64,000 nt of DNA from Leeuwenhoekiella marinoflava DSM 3653 (GCF_900129005.1 NZ_FQUN01000004.1:186001-250000), one strand, 5' to 3'. Shown: positions 8,366 through 16,960, counted from the stretch's first letter. Notes: generated by a model not told the origin, from the letters alone. Numbers and translations are program-made.

Positions 8366-9277
8366 TTATTTATAAAGAGCTCTGTACTTTAAAGGTGTTG
8401 TATCTGTTTTCTTTTTAAACATTTTGCTAAAAGACTGCGGGTATTCAAACCCCAGTTCGTAGGCTATTTCTTTTATGCTCATCGTGCTGGTCGAGAGCAA
8501 ATCTTTAGCCTTGTCGATGATAAATCTTTGTATATATTTTTGAGCACTTTGACCGGTAGTGTTGCGTAGCATATCACTAAGATAAGAAGGAGATATATTT
8601 AGTTCGTTTGACAAATAGTGAACAGTGGGTAGTCCTGAGACAGCTGATTCTTTGCTTATGTATTTGTTGAGCAGTTGTTCTATTTGGGTTAATAAGTCAG
8701 TGTTTACAGCACTTCTGGTAAGAAATTGTCTGTTGTAAAAACGAGTTGAATAATTAAGTAACAGTCCCACGTGAGAAACGATCACATCCTGGCTGTATTG
8801 GTCAATGTTAGTTTTCAGTTCATTTTGCATTTGATGAAGATGCCCCAGGATTACTGCTTCCTCTTTTTCTGACAGGTGTAAAGCTTCTGCAGTAGCGTAG
8901 GAAAAAAAGCCGTAATTACTTATCTTTTTTCCCAACTCATAATGTCTGATCAAATCTGGATTGAATACGAGCATATAACCCGTTGCCGGATCGTCTGAAA
9001 TATTGGTTACAGAAAAAAGCTGTCCGGGTTTAGTAAAACTCATTACCCCCTCATCAAAATCATATTCACGTTGCCCATATTTAAACTTTCCTGAAGCACC
9101 TTTCTTACAAGCAACGCAATAAAAATCATAATAGAAATTTTTCCACACTTCACTAGTATTAAACTTCAGCAACTCAAAATCGATAACACTAATCAGCGGA
9201 TGATCTGGCTTGGGCAGTTCAAACAAGTGATGCAGTTCAGAAATAGATTTAATAGGATAGGGGGCTGGCCTTTTCAT
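8366..9277 (-). CDS. AraC-family transcriptional regulator
   Basis: A 303-residue regulator with an N-terminal cupin-like sensing domain and a C-terminal AraC/XylS double helix-turn-helix (about residues 200-300). In the latter, LSNELNISPSYLSDMLR and IKEIAYELGFEYPQSFSKMFKK are the two recognition-helix regions, and the ending TPLKYR is typical. It lies eight bases downstream of an SDR dehydrogenase on the same strand, so it probably regulates that operon, including itself. The effector is unknown. A 21-base-spaced direct repeat upstream of the operon (10171-10200) is a candidate binding site. Confidence 0.93.
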   Translation of the reverse strand: MKRPAPYPIKSISELHHLFELPKPDHPLISVIDFELLKFNTSEVWKNFYYDFYCVACKKGASGKFKYGQREYDFDEGVMSFTKPGQLFSVTNISDDPATGYMLVFNPDLIRHYELGKKISNYGFFSYATAEALHLSEKEEAVILGHLHQMQNELKTNIDQYSQDVIVSHVGLLLNYSTRFYNRQFLTRSAVNTDLLTQIEQLLNKYISKESAVSGLPTVHYLSNELNISPSYLSDMLRNTTGQSAQKYIQRFIIDKAKDLLSTSTMSIKEIAYELGFEYPQSFSKMFKKKTDTTPLKYRALYK

Positions 9278-9285
9278 GCTTGATT

Positions 9286-10119
9286 TTACTCAAAATCTGT
9301 GGATAAAGATAATTCTTTCCATTTTTCCATTTCCAGTTTTTCCTTTTTACGAAATTCTAAAATGGCATTATAACTATCAGAACCTAGAGGTAGGTGTAAT
9401 GGAGGGTTTGGTAACCTAGTAATATTAAGCAATACCTTAGCCAATTTCTTAGGATCTCCCAGTTGCTTACCATCATAACTTTTAAAGAGTTCAACCTGTT
9501 CATTAAGATTATAATCCTCAATCTTATTTTTAGTTACTGCTAGACTTTTGTCACTCATAAAGCTTGTACGAAAGGTGCCAGGGGCAAGGATAGTGACTTT
9601 TATACCAAAGGGTGATACCTCTTGAGCAAGAGCTTCTGATAATCCAATAACAGCAAATTTTGTTGCACTATAGCTTCCGTTGCTAGGATAACTTAAGTAA
9701 CCCATCATCGAAGATATATTAATGATGTGACCTGATTTTTGCTTACGTAGAATGGGTAGTATATTTCTAATGACATTGGCCATAGCAAATATATTTACAT
9801 CCATTGTTTCTCTAAACTCAGCATCGCTTAGTTCTTCAACACTACCCAGCAGATTGTATCCTGCATTATTAACAACAACGTCTATACGACCAAAGGCTTC
9901 AATGCTTTTAGAAACCGCATTTTTAACGTCTACTTCTTGCGTGATGTCTAATTTTAAAGAGCGTAAGTTTTGGGAGTCTTGTCCCAGATTTCGTAAAAGT
10001 CGTTCGGGGCTCCGTGAAGTAGCTATCACTTTGTCACCATTATTTAAAACTGTTTTGGTTAACTCCAGGCCCATACCTTTTGAAGCGCCGGTAATGAACC
10101 AGATTTTTTGCTTACTCAT
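9286..10119 (-). CDS. Short-chain dehydrogenase/reductase (classical SDR)
   Basis: A 277-residue NAD(P)-dependent oxidoreductase. I chose the ATG at 10119 because MSKQKIWFITG starts the Rossmann fold directly; the GTG/ATG choices further upstream only add residues without family similarity. The cofactor motif ITGASKGMG (residues 9-17), the structural NNAG and the catalytic Ser...YSATK set are all visible. The length and the C-terminal extension match the oxidoreductase subgroup often paired with AraC regulators in Bacteroidota. The substrate cannot be told from sequence. It forms an operon with the araC-type gene downstream. Confidence 0.93.
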   Translation of the reverse strand: MSKQKIWFITGASKGMGLELTKTVLNNGDKVIATSRSPERLLRNLGQDSQNLRSLKLDITQEVDVKNAVSKSIEAFGRIDVVVNNAGYNLLGSVEELSDAEFRETMDVNIFAMANVIRNILPILRKQKSGHIINISSMMGYLSYPSNGSYSATKFAVIGLSEALAQEVSPFGIKVTILAPGTFRTSFMSDKSLAVTKNKIEDYNLNEQVELFKSYDGKQLGDPKKLAKVLLNITRLPNPPLHLPLGSDSYNAILEFRKKEKLEMEKWKELSLSTDFE

Positions 10120-10170
10120 AATTTGTAATAGTTGTTTATGCAAATTTGTTTAGTTAGCCGGTCAAAAAAG

Positions 10171-10200
10171 TGTTCAAATCGCGGGATAGTGTGTTCAGAT
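10171..10200. promoter_or_regulatory. Direct repeat, candidate AraC-type operator
   Basis: TGTTCAAAT (10171) and TGTTCAGAT (10192) are direct repeats with start-to-start spacing of exactly 21 bases, two helical turns. That is the geometry AraC-type monomers use. They lie 52-81 bases upstream of the SDR/araC operon start. Confidence 0.4.
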
Positions 10201-11029
10201 TTTCAGATTGATTGTGTACTCACTAATTTTCCAGTATTAAAATTCAAGTATGTTTTAGGGGTTAATTGTTTATTTTAAGCGTTTTAGCCAGTTACTAAAA
10301 TACATAAACCCCTATAATGCATAGAGCAAAAGATTTGATTCCGGAAATTTTTGAAACCAAATAGAAAAGCACCTTGATAAACTGTGGGAGTTTTATGAAT
10401 ACTTAACCCGTATCGATTCCTTATTTTATTGTAACCAATAGTTCTATACAGAAAAATATCAATTAGTTTACTACTATAACGTAGCATCTCTTACTAGAAG
10501 CCTGATTTATACTTGTTGAGTAGCTTGGATAAGCATCTGTCAGGTCTTTTACCAGCCTTTGGTATGCGTTATCATCGGGTAAACTACGGGTGAACTATGG
10601 GTGAACTACGGGTGAACCTCGGGTGAAGTATGGGTGATCTTTGTAGAGCTTGGTGATTAAAAGATTTTAGCAATGCTTTTAGAGGGAATGCAAGCAGCTT
10701 TCTAATTCGGTCTTTTAGAAGTTTTTATGTGTCATTTAAAACTTATACAGGTTGTTATCTATAAATATAAGCTATTCTCCAAGCCTTGTCAAGTCGGAAT
10801 TTAGGACAGCAAGTATTCTTTATTTTTTGCTACCAACTGGTCTTTTAATTAACATTTTACAAGAGATTCAAGCTAAGGGAATATCAACTTTTTGCCGGAG
10901 CATACAAGGTTTTAATCTGCCCGCTAAAAACACCATCGTAGAAAAAGCATCTTCAAAAAATTAGACTTTTCTTCCTCACAACAATTGATTCATTATTGCA
11001 TAACCAACCAATTGTTTTAGAACGTGTTT
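10201..11029. other. Gene-poor intergenic region
   Basis: Apart from the 11-base tandem repeat at 10577-10642, I can support no gene here. Two short open frames (10284-10487 minus, 10752-10964 plus) have no recognisable domain, no promoter and an amino-acid makeup unlike the neighbouring genes. No inverted repeats or transposase remnants are obvious. The region separates the SDR operon promoter from the 3' end of the OmpH gene. Confidence 0.5.
10577..10642. repeat. Six-copy 11-base tandem repeat (GGGTGAACTAC)
   Basis: Six head-to-tail units of 11 bases are visible. The first reads GGGTAAACTAC, the middle ones GGGTGAACTAT, GGGTGAACTAC and GGGTGAACCTC, and the last two drift to GGGTGAAGTAT and GGGTGATCTTT. 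Because 11 is not a multiple of three and each unit carries TGA (plus strand) or TAG-type triplets (minus strand), all frames are closed. It cannot be coding. Confidence 0.9.
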
Positions 11030-11533
11030 TTAATTAAGTCCCAATGCGCGTTTAACTTCAGGCATTAAATCTTTTCCTTTTGCCATCACCAGACCGGAAT
11101 CTTTAGAAGAATCCAGTACATATAAAAAGCCCAGATTGTCTGCTATTTTAGTAACCAGATCTTTGGCTTTTTGTTTTACAGGCGCATAGAGTAATTCACG
11201 TTTTTCGGCGAGTTGTTTGTCTATATTTTGTTGGGTTTGTGCAAGATTACGCTCTATAAGTTCGAGATCGCTTTTTCTTTTTTTATTTTCTTCAGGAGAT
11301 AGGTTTGAGGCCTCATCTTCATATTTTACAAACTGAGCCTGATACTCGCGATACGAAGTTTCAAAATCACGTTGATACGCTTGTTTCAGCCGGTTGAGCT
11401 CAGCATCAGCTTCAGCGCCTAGCGGCATACTGTTGATGACCTCTTCCATATTGATATGCGCTACCGTTCCCTGAGCAGAAAGTGTGCTAGAAAGTGCTAT
11501 AAAAAGAATACAAGCAATATGTTTTAATTTCAT
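11030..11533 (-). CDS. OmpH/Skp-family periplasmic chaperone
   Basis: A 167-residue exported protein with a signal peptide (MKLKHIACILFIALSSTLSA|Q). I chose the ATG at 11533, five codons after a possible TTG. The mature part begins VAHINMEEVINSMP, the typical OmpH strand, then has a long charged coiled coil (about residues 45-115, rich in Glu, Gln, Lys), and returns to a beta segment with FLYVLDSSKDSGLV. Skp-type trimers hold outer-membrane proteins in their tentacles during transit to BamA. No bamA is adjacent, so this is one of the scattered paralogues common in Flavobacteriaceae. Confidence 0.88.
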   Translation of the reverse strand: MKLKHIACILFIALSSTLSAQGTVAHINMEEVINSMPLGAEADAELNRLKQAYQRDFETSYREYQAQFVKYEDEASNLSPEENKKRKSDLELIERNLAQTQQNIDKQLAEKRELLYAPVKQKAKDLVTKIADNLGFLYVLDSSKDSGLVMAKGKDLMPEVKRALGLN

Positions 11534-11964
11534 AAGGGGTGTTTTCAATAATTATAAAGAGAATAAGACTTAACGTGTTTAAAAGTGTTAGCAATCTATT
11601 TTCAAATATGATGCCCAATTTATTTTTAATGCAGGCTTTGGGTTAAAAATACATTTATTTCAGCTATTTATAGTAAAAGACTGTATCAGATACGCGGTGT
11701 TTCAAATAAAACCAAACTCTATAAAGTAAGCTTCATTATTAGTATCAAAGAACTGACTTCAGTTTGTTTACTCGATAATCGAGATTTAAATGCTCCGAAG
11801 CTTGCCTCAAAGTCAAAAGCTGTTTCCTTTTACAGGCTTGTGGGCCTGCCTTTGTCGGTAGACAGGCTTGCCTCAAGGTGATTTACTCAAAATATTCTTA
11901 AATTCTAGCTGTAAGAATATTGATCTTTGCAACTTTACCTCATAACCGAATTACCCCATTTTTT
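11534..11964. other. Divergent intergenic region holding repeat copy 2
   Basis: This 431-base stretch separates two divergent genes for envelope proteins. Its only recognisable structure is the dispersed repeat at 11772-11887. I see no further open frame worth reporting. Confidence 0.5.
11772..11887 (+). repeat. Dispersed intergenic repeat, copy 2
   Basis: This 116-base copy starts with TCGATAATCGAGATTTAAAT as in copy 1, followed by CCGAAGCTTGCCTCAAAGTC, AAAAGCTGTTTCCTTTTA, GCTTGTGGGCCTG, a small hairpin block (CTGCCTTTGTCGGTAGACAG) and TTTACTCA. The hairpin block is shared with copy 3 but absent from copy 1. Confidence 0.75.
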
Positions 11965-12987
11965 ATGCAAAAAAAGCTACCGATCATTTTAGTACTTTTA
12001 AGTCTGCTATTGCGTATCGCAGTACAAGCTCAAGACAACCGTTCTTCTAGCGGTTTTAAAGATTATTTTCCTATTGCAGAGCGTCCGTTTTTAGCTGCCG
12101 GTACCGGGAATAATCCTTACGAAAAGATTTTGCTTGAAGCCAAACCTGTGGTTTATTATAGTATTTATAACGACATACGCGACGCACTTAACAGAGATAC
12201 CATCGTAGCGGGAGATGCTATTTACTTGAGTATTCAGCCGCACTTGCGTATTTATGATGAGAATTCTAAACCGGTAAAAACACCTTCTTATAAAGCGTTT
12301 ATTGGTTGGCAATCTATAATCAAAACCAAAAATAATAATTTTCTAACCGCAGCGATAGAAAGTGGGCATTACTCTAATGGGCAAAGTAAGTCTGCATTTA
12401 GTGAGGAGTTTGAAGATAATTCTGATGAAAGCAGTGCTTTATACGAAGCCATAACAGACGATACAGATCTGGCGGCTTTGCTCAACAGGTCTTCCGGAAA
12501 TTTTTCAACTAATTTGACACGTGTGTCTTTAAATTATCGCATCAATACCTTTGATGAAGAAAACTATCCGTTGCGTTCTCATTCGTTTACGATGGCATAT
12601 CAAATATATCACAACCGATTTTTAGGAGCGTTTCAGTTTGGGGGTTACAATCCTGAAGATATAGATATATACGGCAGGCATCAGATTGAAGGTTGGTATG
12701 AGTTTACGGCTCATTTTAAAAAGATGCGTTACAGCGTATCACAACGTCTTTTTTTACATCCTGATGTGCATCCATCTGCTGTGATGTATCGTTCTGAAAC
12801 AAGTGCCACGTTGTATCCTTGGGATACCGATTTAGGTTTTATGGCCCGTTTTAGTTTTGGTTATGATGATTACAATTATCGCTTTGTAGATAATTACCCC
12901 AGATTTTCAATAGGCTTGACTTGGGATTGGTTTACACCGTTTGTGGTTAAACCTAGAAGAATGCAGGTTCCGAGAGAACGGGAATAA
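11965..12987 (+). CDS. Hypothetical outer-membrane protein
   Basis: A 340-residue exported protein. I chose the ATG at 11965 because it starts a clean signal peptide (MQKKLPIILVLLSLLLRIAVQAQ). The second half shows repeated alternating aromatic/polar strands (FTMAYQIYHNRF, GAFQFGGY, YEFTAHFKKMRYSVSQRLF, LGFMARFSFGYDDYNY, RFSIGLTWDWF), consistent with an outer-membrane beta barrel. I do not recognise the family and no substrate can be inferred. It is transcribed alone and ends before a strong terminator (13057). Confidence 0.75.
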   Translation: MQKKLPIILVLLSLLLRIAVQAQDNRSSSGFKDYFPIAERPFLAAGTGNNPYEKILLEAKPVVYYSIYNDIRDALNRDTIVAGDAIYLSIQPHLRIYDENSKPVKTPSYKAFIGWQSIIKTKNNNFLTAAIESGHYSNGQSKSAFSEEFEDNSDESSALYEAITDDTDLAALLNRSSGNFSTNLTRVSLNYRINTFDEENYPLRSHSFTMAYQIYHNRFLGAFQFGGYNPEDIDIYGRHQIEGWYEFTAHFKKMRYSVSQRLFLHPDVHPSAVMYRSETSATLYPWDTDLGFMARFSFGYDDYNYRFVDNYPRFSIGLTWDWFTPFVVKPRRMQVPRERE

Positions 12988-13056
12988 ATTAATTTATTCT
13001 CGTGTTTTAAAAACGGTCTATAGCGTTTAAATATTTTGAGATATAACTAAAGCTAA

Positions 13057-13088
13057 AATCCTTTACAGTGTTGTGTAAAGGATTTTTT
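13057..13088 (+). terminator. Rho-independent terminator after the outer-membrane protein gene
   Basis: AATCCTTTACA and TGTAAAGGATT pair perfectly around GTGTTG and are followed by a T-run on the plus strand. Confidence 0.85.
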
Positions 13089-13263
13089 ATTAGCTAGTAG
13101 GTTTAGTAGTAAGTTCTTAGAAACGTCTTTAGGCTGTCTGTAATTCGGTCATGGTTTTATGTTGGTAAAATTGCATTGATTTTTTTACGCGCTAATCTTG
13201 GGTAGCTTTCCAAGTATTAAATAGAGAAGAAGCAGCTCTCAACGAAATAAGATAGCTACAAAC

Positions 13264-13297
13264 AAAAAGACCTGCACTTACGTAACAGGTCTTTTTT
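13264..13297. terminator. Bidirectional terminator near the LRR gene end
   Basis: AAAAAGACCTG and CAGGTCTTTTT flank an 11-base loop, with T-runs on both strands. It lies downstream of the LRR gene stop on the minus strand and is probably that gene's terminator. Confidence 0.75.
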
Positions 13298-13337
13298 CCA
13301 ACTTAAAACTAATATTTATTATGATTTGGGGAAATCT

Positions 13338-14063
13338 TTATTCGTTAGAAGCAACAGTAGTATTATTTTCAAGATGTTCAATGATTGCAATACCCTCGTT
13401 ATAATTTTCAAATTTGTTAGATGCTAAGGCAAGCGCCTTAAGGTTTTTCATTTTAGAAAGACCTGCAGGAATAATACCTACTAAATCATTGCTTGACAAA
13501 TTTAATTCTTTAAGATTTTCTAATTGTAAAACAGCAACTGGAAGCTGACCGTTAAGGTTGTTGTCAAAGAGGTTTAAAACTTCAAGATTCTTAAGGTTAC
13601 CTAAATCATCACTTAAAGAACCGTTTAGGTTATTGCTGGTAAGTAATAATTGCTCAAGACTTGTTAGGTTATAAATAGTCTTAGGCAATTTACCATCTAA
13701 CATATTACCATTAAGAACCAATATTTTTAAGTTTTTTAGGTTTCCTATAGTAGCAGGAATAGAGCCTTGTAATTTGTTAAAGAATAACTCTAAAGAAACT
13801 AGAGCGTCAAGATTACCTATAGATTCAGGTAATTGACCGTTTAAGTTATTCATACTTAAGTTAAGTCCTACAACATTGCTATTTTCAACTTTAACACCGT
13901 GCCAAGTAGAAACATCAGCATTAAGATCCCAAGTGTTACTCCACTCAGCACCGTTTGTAGCGTTGTATAGATCAATCAAAGCCTGTTTCTGGGGACTTGA
14001 AACTTCTGCCAGAGCTGAAAAACTTAAGAAGGCTACTACTAAAAAAGTAAAAAATGATTTCAT
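13338..14063 (-). CDS. Exported leucine-rich-repeat protein (plant-type LRR)
   Basis: A 241-residue protein with a signal peptide (MKSFFTFLVVAFLSFSALA). I chose the ATG at 14063 because it starts that peptide. An N-terminal cap region (QKQALIDLYNATNGAEWSN, with W at WDLN and WHGV) resembles the LRRNT_2-like cap of plant receptor proteins. It is followed by about seven 24-residue repeats of the form GxIPxxIGNLxxLxxLxLxxNxLxG. Such repeats make a curved solenoid for protein binding. There is no visible C-terminal sorting domain or lipobox, so it should be periplasmic or secreted. The partner is unknown. Confidence 0.88.
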   Translation of the reverse strand: MKSFFTFLVVAFLSFSALAEVSSPQKQALIDLYNATNGAEWSNTWDLNADVSTWHGVKVENSNVVGLNLSMNNLNGQLPESIGNLDALVSLELFFNKLQGSIPATIGNLKNLKILVLNGNMLDGKLPKTIYNLTSLEQLLLTSNNLNGSLSDDLGNLKNLEVLNLFDNNLNGQLPVAVLQLENLKELNLSSNDLVGIIPAGLSKMKNLKALALASNKFENYNEGIAIIEHLENNTTVASNE

Positions 14064-14310
14064 ACAGGTTTGATTAAATTGTTTAACACCGTAAATATAG
14101 CGCATTTTAACCTTTAAATGCAATTATAATCGTTGAAATACACGTGTTTTTTACAAGTATATTAAAAATTCGCTATTTACTTGTATTTATTCACTAAGGT
14201 AAGATGGTTGAATTGCTTTATATCGGATTTTAAAACAGATTAACAACACTTTAATTGCATTTAAAAGTGCTGTTTTTATGTAAATTCCTACAATTATTTG
14301 AGGTTGAATC

Positions 14311-14343
14311 AAAAAAAGGAATCTGAACAATCAGATTCCTTTT
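14311..14343 (-). terminator. Minus-strand terminator downstream of the esterase
   Basis: AAAGGAATCTGA and TCAGATTCCTTT pair perfectly around ACAA. The minus strand continues with seven T, so it should terminate transcripts coming from the esterase before the LRR gene. Confidence 0.8.
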
Positions 14344-14406
14344 ACTGACTAAAAATTAATGTGCAAAACAAACAACAAACTAAATTATAAGCTTTCTTCC
14401 TATTTA

Positions 14407-14450
14407 TTAAAACGAATAACTTTTTAAAAGAAAAAAGTTATTCGTTTTAA
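14407..14450. repeat. Perfect 19-base inverted repeat
   Basis: TTAAAACGAATAACTTTTT (14407-14425) is perfectly complementary to 14432-14450 around a six-base loop. It lies upstream of the conventional terminator at 14311 when read from the esterase. The arms are AT-rich with no clear external T-run, so it may be a processing or attenuation hairpin instead of a plain terminator. Confidence 0.75.
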
Positions 14451-14550
14451 TATAGTGATTCTTGTCTTTAATATGCGAATAAAATCGATTGAAGGCATAG
14501 TTGGTGTGGTTTCTATTCCTGCTAGTGTATCTATTTCTAAAACAAATGAA

Positions 14551-15213
14551 CTATTTCGATTTGAGTTTATCAGCTATTTGTAAAATAGCCTTTTCACTAA
14601 CTATATGTTTTCCATCAAAAGGAATCTCTTCAGTATTCTTACCAAATGTTTTTTGAACGAATTCAAGTTCGTACTTCAGTTTAGTCGCTGTGAGAAATTC
14701 ATCTTCTAGTCCATACGTGATAAAAGGCTGTAAGTCTTTAATATGACTAAAATCGGTTGCTTTCAAAATTTTAGGAAGACTTCCGGAATGTAAAATTAAG
14801 GTATTGCAGGTTTTCTTCCTGTATGCCAGCCAACGCGTAACAACAGATACGCCTTGTGAAAAGCCTAATACCACAAAATTTATGCGGCTGCTGAGTTTGT
14901 TTTTTAGTTCAGAAGCGTAAACAGCATCCAGATAGTTGAGTACATTTTCTATTTCATCTTCGGTATTAATACGAGTCATCCAAGAAGCCCCCACATACTT
15001 ATATCGCTTGTCCTGATAATATTTACTAGGAGCTTGAGGCGCCACGATGTAATTCTCTTCAGCATTTAGTCTTTCAAAATGATTTAAGAAATACGAACTC
15101 AAATGTCCCAGACCGTGACAAACCAGCCAAACATTTTGAGTCTTTTCCGTAAACTGGTTTAGCGTTTCGTAGGTATTTGTGGTTTGATAACTCACCTTTT
15201 TTTCTTCGCGCAT
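14551..15213 (-). CDS. Alpha/beta hydrolase, phospholipase/carboxylesterase-like
   Basis: A 220-residue cytoplasmic hydrolase. The nucleophile elbow GFSQG, an aspartate in YGLEDEFL and a histidine in DGKHIV form the expected Ser-Asp-His triad in order, as in the small carboxylesterase/lysophospholipase family. WLVCHGLGH supplies the oxyanion strand. No signal peptide is visible. Substrate unknown. It is transcribed divergently from the menaquinone cluster, and the intervening 176 bases should hold both promoters. Confidence 0.85.
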   Translation of the reverse strand: MREEKKVSYQTTNTYETLNQFTEKTQNVWLVCHGLGHLSSYFLNHFERLNAEENYIVAPQAPSKYYQDKRYKYVGASWMTRINTEDEIENVLNYLDAVYASELKNKLSSRINFVVLGFSQGVSVVTRWLAYRKKTCNTLILHSGSLPKILKATDFSHIKDLQPFITYGLEDEFLTATKLKYELEFVQKTFGKNTEEIPFDGKHIVSEKAILQIADKLKSK

Positions 15214-15389
15214 CTTTTAGGTTTAGTATCTTTATCCGCCATGCGGAATTAGAATTTTTGATAGTATTCTAACTTCAACCGTTTGTAGATTGAGTCTGTA
15301 AATTTTCCAACTGCAAAATAAACAATAGTCAATTCAAGTGTGGAACAGTCACTGTGATTATAATAAAGAACTTTTTTAAAAACATATAA

Positions 15390-15815
15390 ATGAATCAAGA
15401 ACAAAAAGAACAAGCTCTAAAGCGTTGTAATGCCATTTGCAAAAACACGCTGATGGAAACTTTAGATATTGAGTTTGTAGCTATAGGAGAAAACTTTTTA
15501 ATTGCGTCTATGCCGGTAACTTCAAAAGTGCATCAGCCAGACGGCGTTTTACACGGTGGGGCTTCTGTAGCCTTGGCTGAAAGTGTAGGGAGCGCTGCCA
15601 GTATGATGTTTCTTGATGTTGAAAAAGTTTTTGTTAGAGGAATTGAGATTTCTGCAAATCATGTAAGGAGTATTTCAGAAGGTTTGGTTTATGCTAAAGC
15701 AACTTATTTGCATAAAGGGCGCACCACCCAATTGTGGGAAATACGAATTACTAATGAAAATCAAGAATTGATTTCACTCGTAAAATTAACTACCATAGCT
15801 TTGCCTAAAAAATAG
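15390..15815 (+). CDS. Hotdog-fold thioesterase, probable DHNA-CoA thioesterase
   Basis: A 141-residue PaaI/MenI-type thioesterase. The segment HGGASVALAESVGSAAS carries the conserved His-Gly-Gly and the catalytic glutamate on the hotdog helix. It sits one base upstream of menF, and menD and menB follow in the same direction. That position makes hydrolysis of 1,4-dihydroxy-2-naphthoyl-CoA, the step between MenB and MenA, the most likely job. The family assignment is from sequence; the substrate is inferred from neighbours. Confidence 0.88.
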   Translation: MNQEQKEQALKRCNAICKNTLMETLDIEFVAIGENFLIASMPVTSKVHQPDGVLHGGASVALAESVGSAASMMFLDVEKVFVRGIEISANHVRSISEGLVYAKATYLHKGRTTQLWEIRITNENQELISLVKLTTIALPKK

Positions 15816-15816
15816 C

Positions 15817-16929
15817 ATGACTACAGAAGACTTGTTTGGCAAGGCTGGTGCGCAGTATGCCAAAAATTTGCCGTTTGTGCTTTATAGAAAACCCGAAGCA
15901 GACCAACTTAATGGTTTGTTTCAGGAAGATGATTTTTTGCATAAAGCCGAAACCTTCGAAGAAACCGGTTTTGTTTTTTCACCTTTTGACAAGGAGCGAA
16001 CCCGTATTCTGATTCCGGGAATTCCTGAATTAACTATAGATTTTGAAGAAGAAACGGTTTCTGTAAAAAGTACTACTATAAAGACCGAAAGTGCAGAAGA
16101 AAACGCTCATATTAACTTGGTAGAAAAAGCAGTAGCGGCAATTCAAAATTCAGCGCTTCAAAAAGTCGTAATTTCGCGGAAGCAAAACCAGAAAATTGAA
16201 GACGTAACTCCCATCACCATATTTAAAAGACTCTTGTCTAATTATAAGACCGCCTTTGTCTACATATGGCATCATCCACACGTGGGAACCTGGTTAGGAG
16301 CAACACCTGAAACATTACTGTCGCTAAACGGAAGAAAATTTGAAACGATGGCTCTTGCCGGAACTCAAAAATTTACCGGTTCCTTAGCTGTAGCATGGGG
16401 TGACAAAGAAATACACGAGCAACAACTGGTAACCGATGAGATTGTGACCAATTTAAAACCTTTTGATTTGGGCTCGTTACATGTAGGCAATCGGGAAACC
16501 TATCAAGCCGGTGCCTTATTGCATTTGCGCACGTTGATTTCAGGGACTTTCAATACCGAAGGTCAAAACTTAAAAGCTTTGTTGAAAGCTTTGCATCCCA
16601 CACCGGCGGTTTGTGGTTTACCGCGAGATTTGGCTAAAGACTTTATAATAAAGGAGGAAAACTATGATAGAGCGTTTTACACCGGTTTTCTGGGCGAACT
16701 CAATATTCTTAAAGACACTTCAAAGAAAAGATCACGACGCAATGTTGAAAATCTAGCTTATAAGACTTTAAAAAATGAAACCAAGCTTTTTGTAAATCTG
16801 CGGTGTATGCAATACGCAGATTCTAAGGCGATTATTTATGTTGGTGGAGGCATTACTGCAGCTTCAAATCCAGAGCTTGAATGGCAAGAAACAGTAAATA
16901 AAGCACAAACTATAGCGAGTGTTCTGTAA
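15817..16929 (+). CDS. menF: Isochorismate synthase (MenF)
   Basis: Converts chorismate to isochorismate, the entry step of menaquinone synthesis. The 370-residue protein is close to the short MenF/EntC form. Family motifs seen are KVVISRK (about 126), WLGATPETLL, MALAGTQKF, VCGLPRDLA, FYTGFLGE and a closing YVGGGITAASNPE that binds Mg2+ and chorismate. The start follows the thioesterase stop by one base, so the two are one transcript. menD follows after 31 bases. Confidence 0.95.
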   Translation: MTTEDLFGKAGAQYAKNLPFVLYRKPEADQLNGLFQEDDFLHKAETFEETGFVFSPFDKERTRILIPGIPELTIDFEEETVSVKSTTIKTESAEENAHINLVEKAVAAIQNSALQKVVISRKQNQKIEDVTPITIFKRLLSNYKTAFVYIWHHPHVGTWLGATPETLLSLNGRKFETMALAGTQKFTGSLAVAWGDKEIHEQQLVTDEIVTNLKPFDLGSLHVGNRETYQAGALLHLRTLISGTFNTEGQNLKALLKALHPTPAVCGLPRDLAKDFIIKEENYDRAFYTGFLGELNILKDTSKKRSRRNVENLAYKTLKNETKLFVNLRCMQYADSKAIIYVGGGITAASNPELEWQETVNKAQTIASVL

Positions 16930-16945
16930 GGCTTTTGCTTTGTTG

Positions 16946-16953
16946 TATTTTTG
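16946..16953 (+). promoter_or_regulatory. Possible internal -7 element before menD
   Basis: TATTTTTG matches TAnnTTTG and ends seven bases before the menD ATG, so a transcript from it would begin at or very near the start codon. No good -33 element is visible; chance occurrence is possible. Confidence 0.35.
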
Positions 16954-16960
16954 TAGTTAA

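Larger units (their letters stand above)
12988..13337. other. Convergent intergenic region with two terminators
   Basis: A 350-base stretch between the convergent outer-membrane and LRR genes. It holds two terminators (13057-13088 and 13264-13297). I see no gene between them. Confidence 0.5.
14064..14550. other. Intergenic region with two strong hairpins
   Basis: A 487-base stretch between the esterase (ends 14551, minus) and the LRR gene (starts 14063, minus). It holds an inverted repeat at 14407-14450 and a minus-strand terminator at 14311-14343. I see no supported gene in the remainder. Confidence 0.5.

Noticed and set aside
10284-10487. Short minus-strand open frame of 67 codons
   Set aside because: No recognisable domain, no promoter or partner, and it lies in a gap with closed frames around it; more likely chance.
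10577-10642. Repeat array as a possible CRISPR
   Set aside because: Units are 11 bases, directly adjacent, with no spacers and no cas genes.
10752-10964. Short plus-strand open frame of 70 codons
   Set aside because: Composition is unlike nearby proteins, no family recognised, no -7 element; not supported as a gene.
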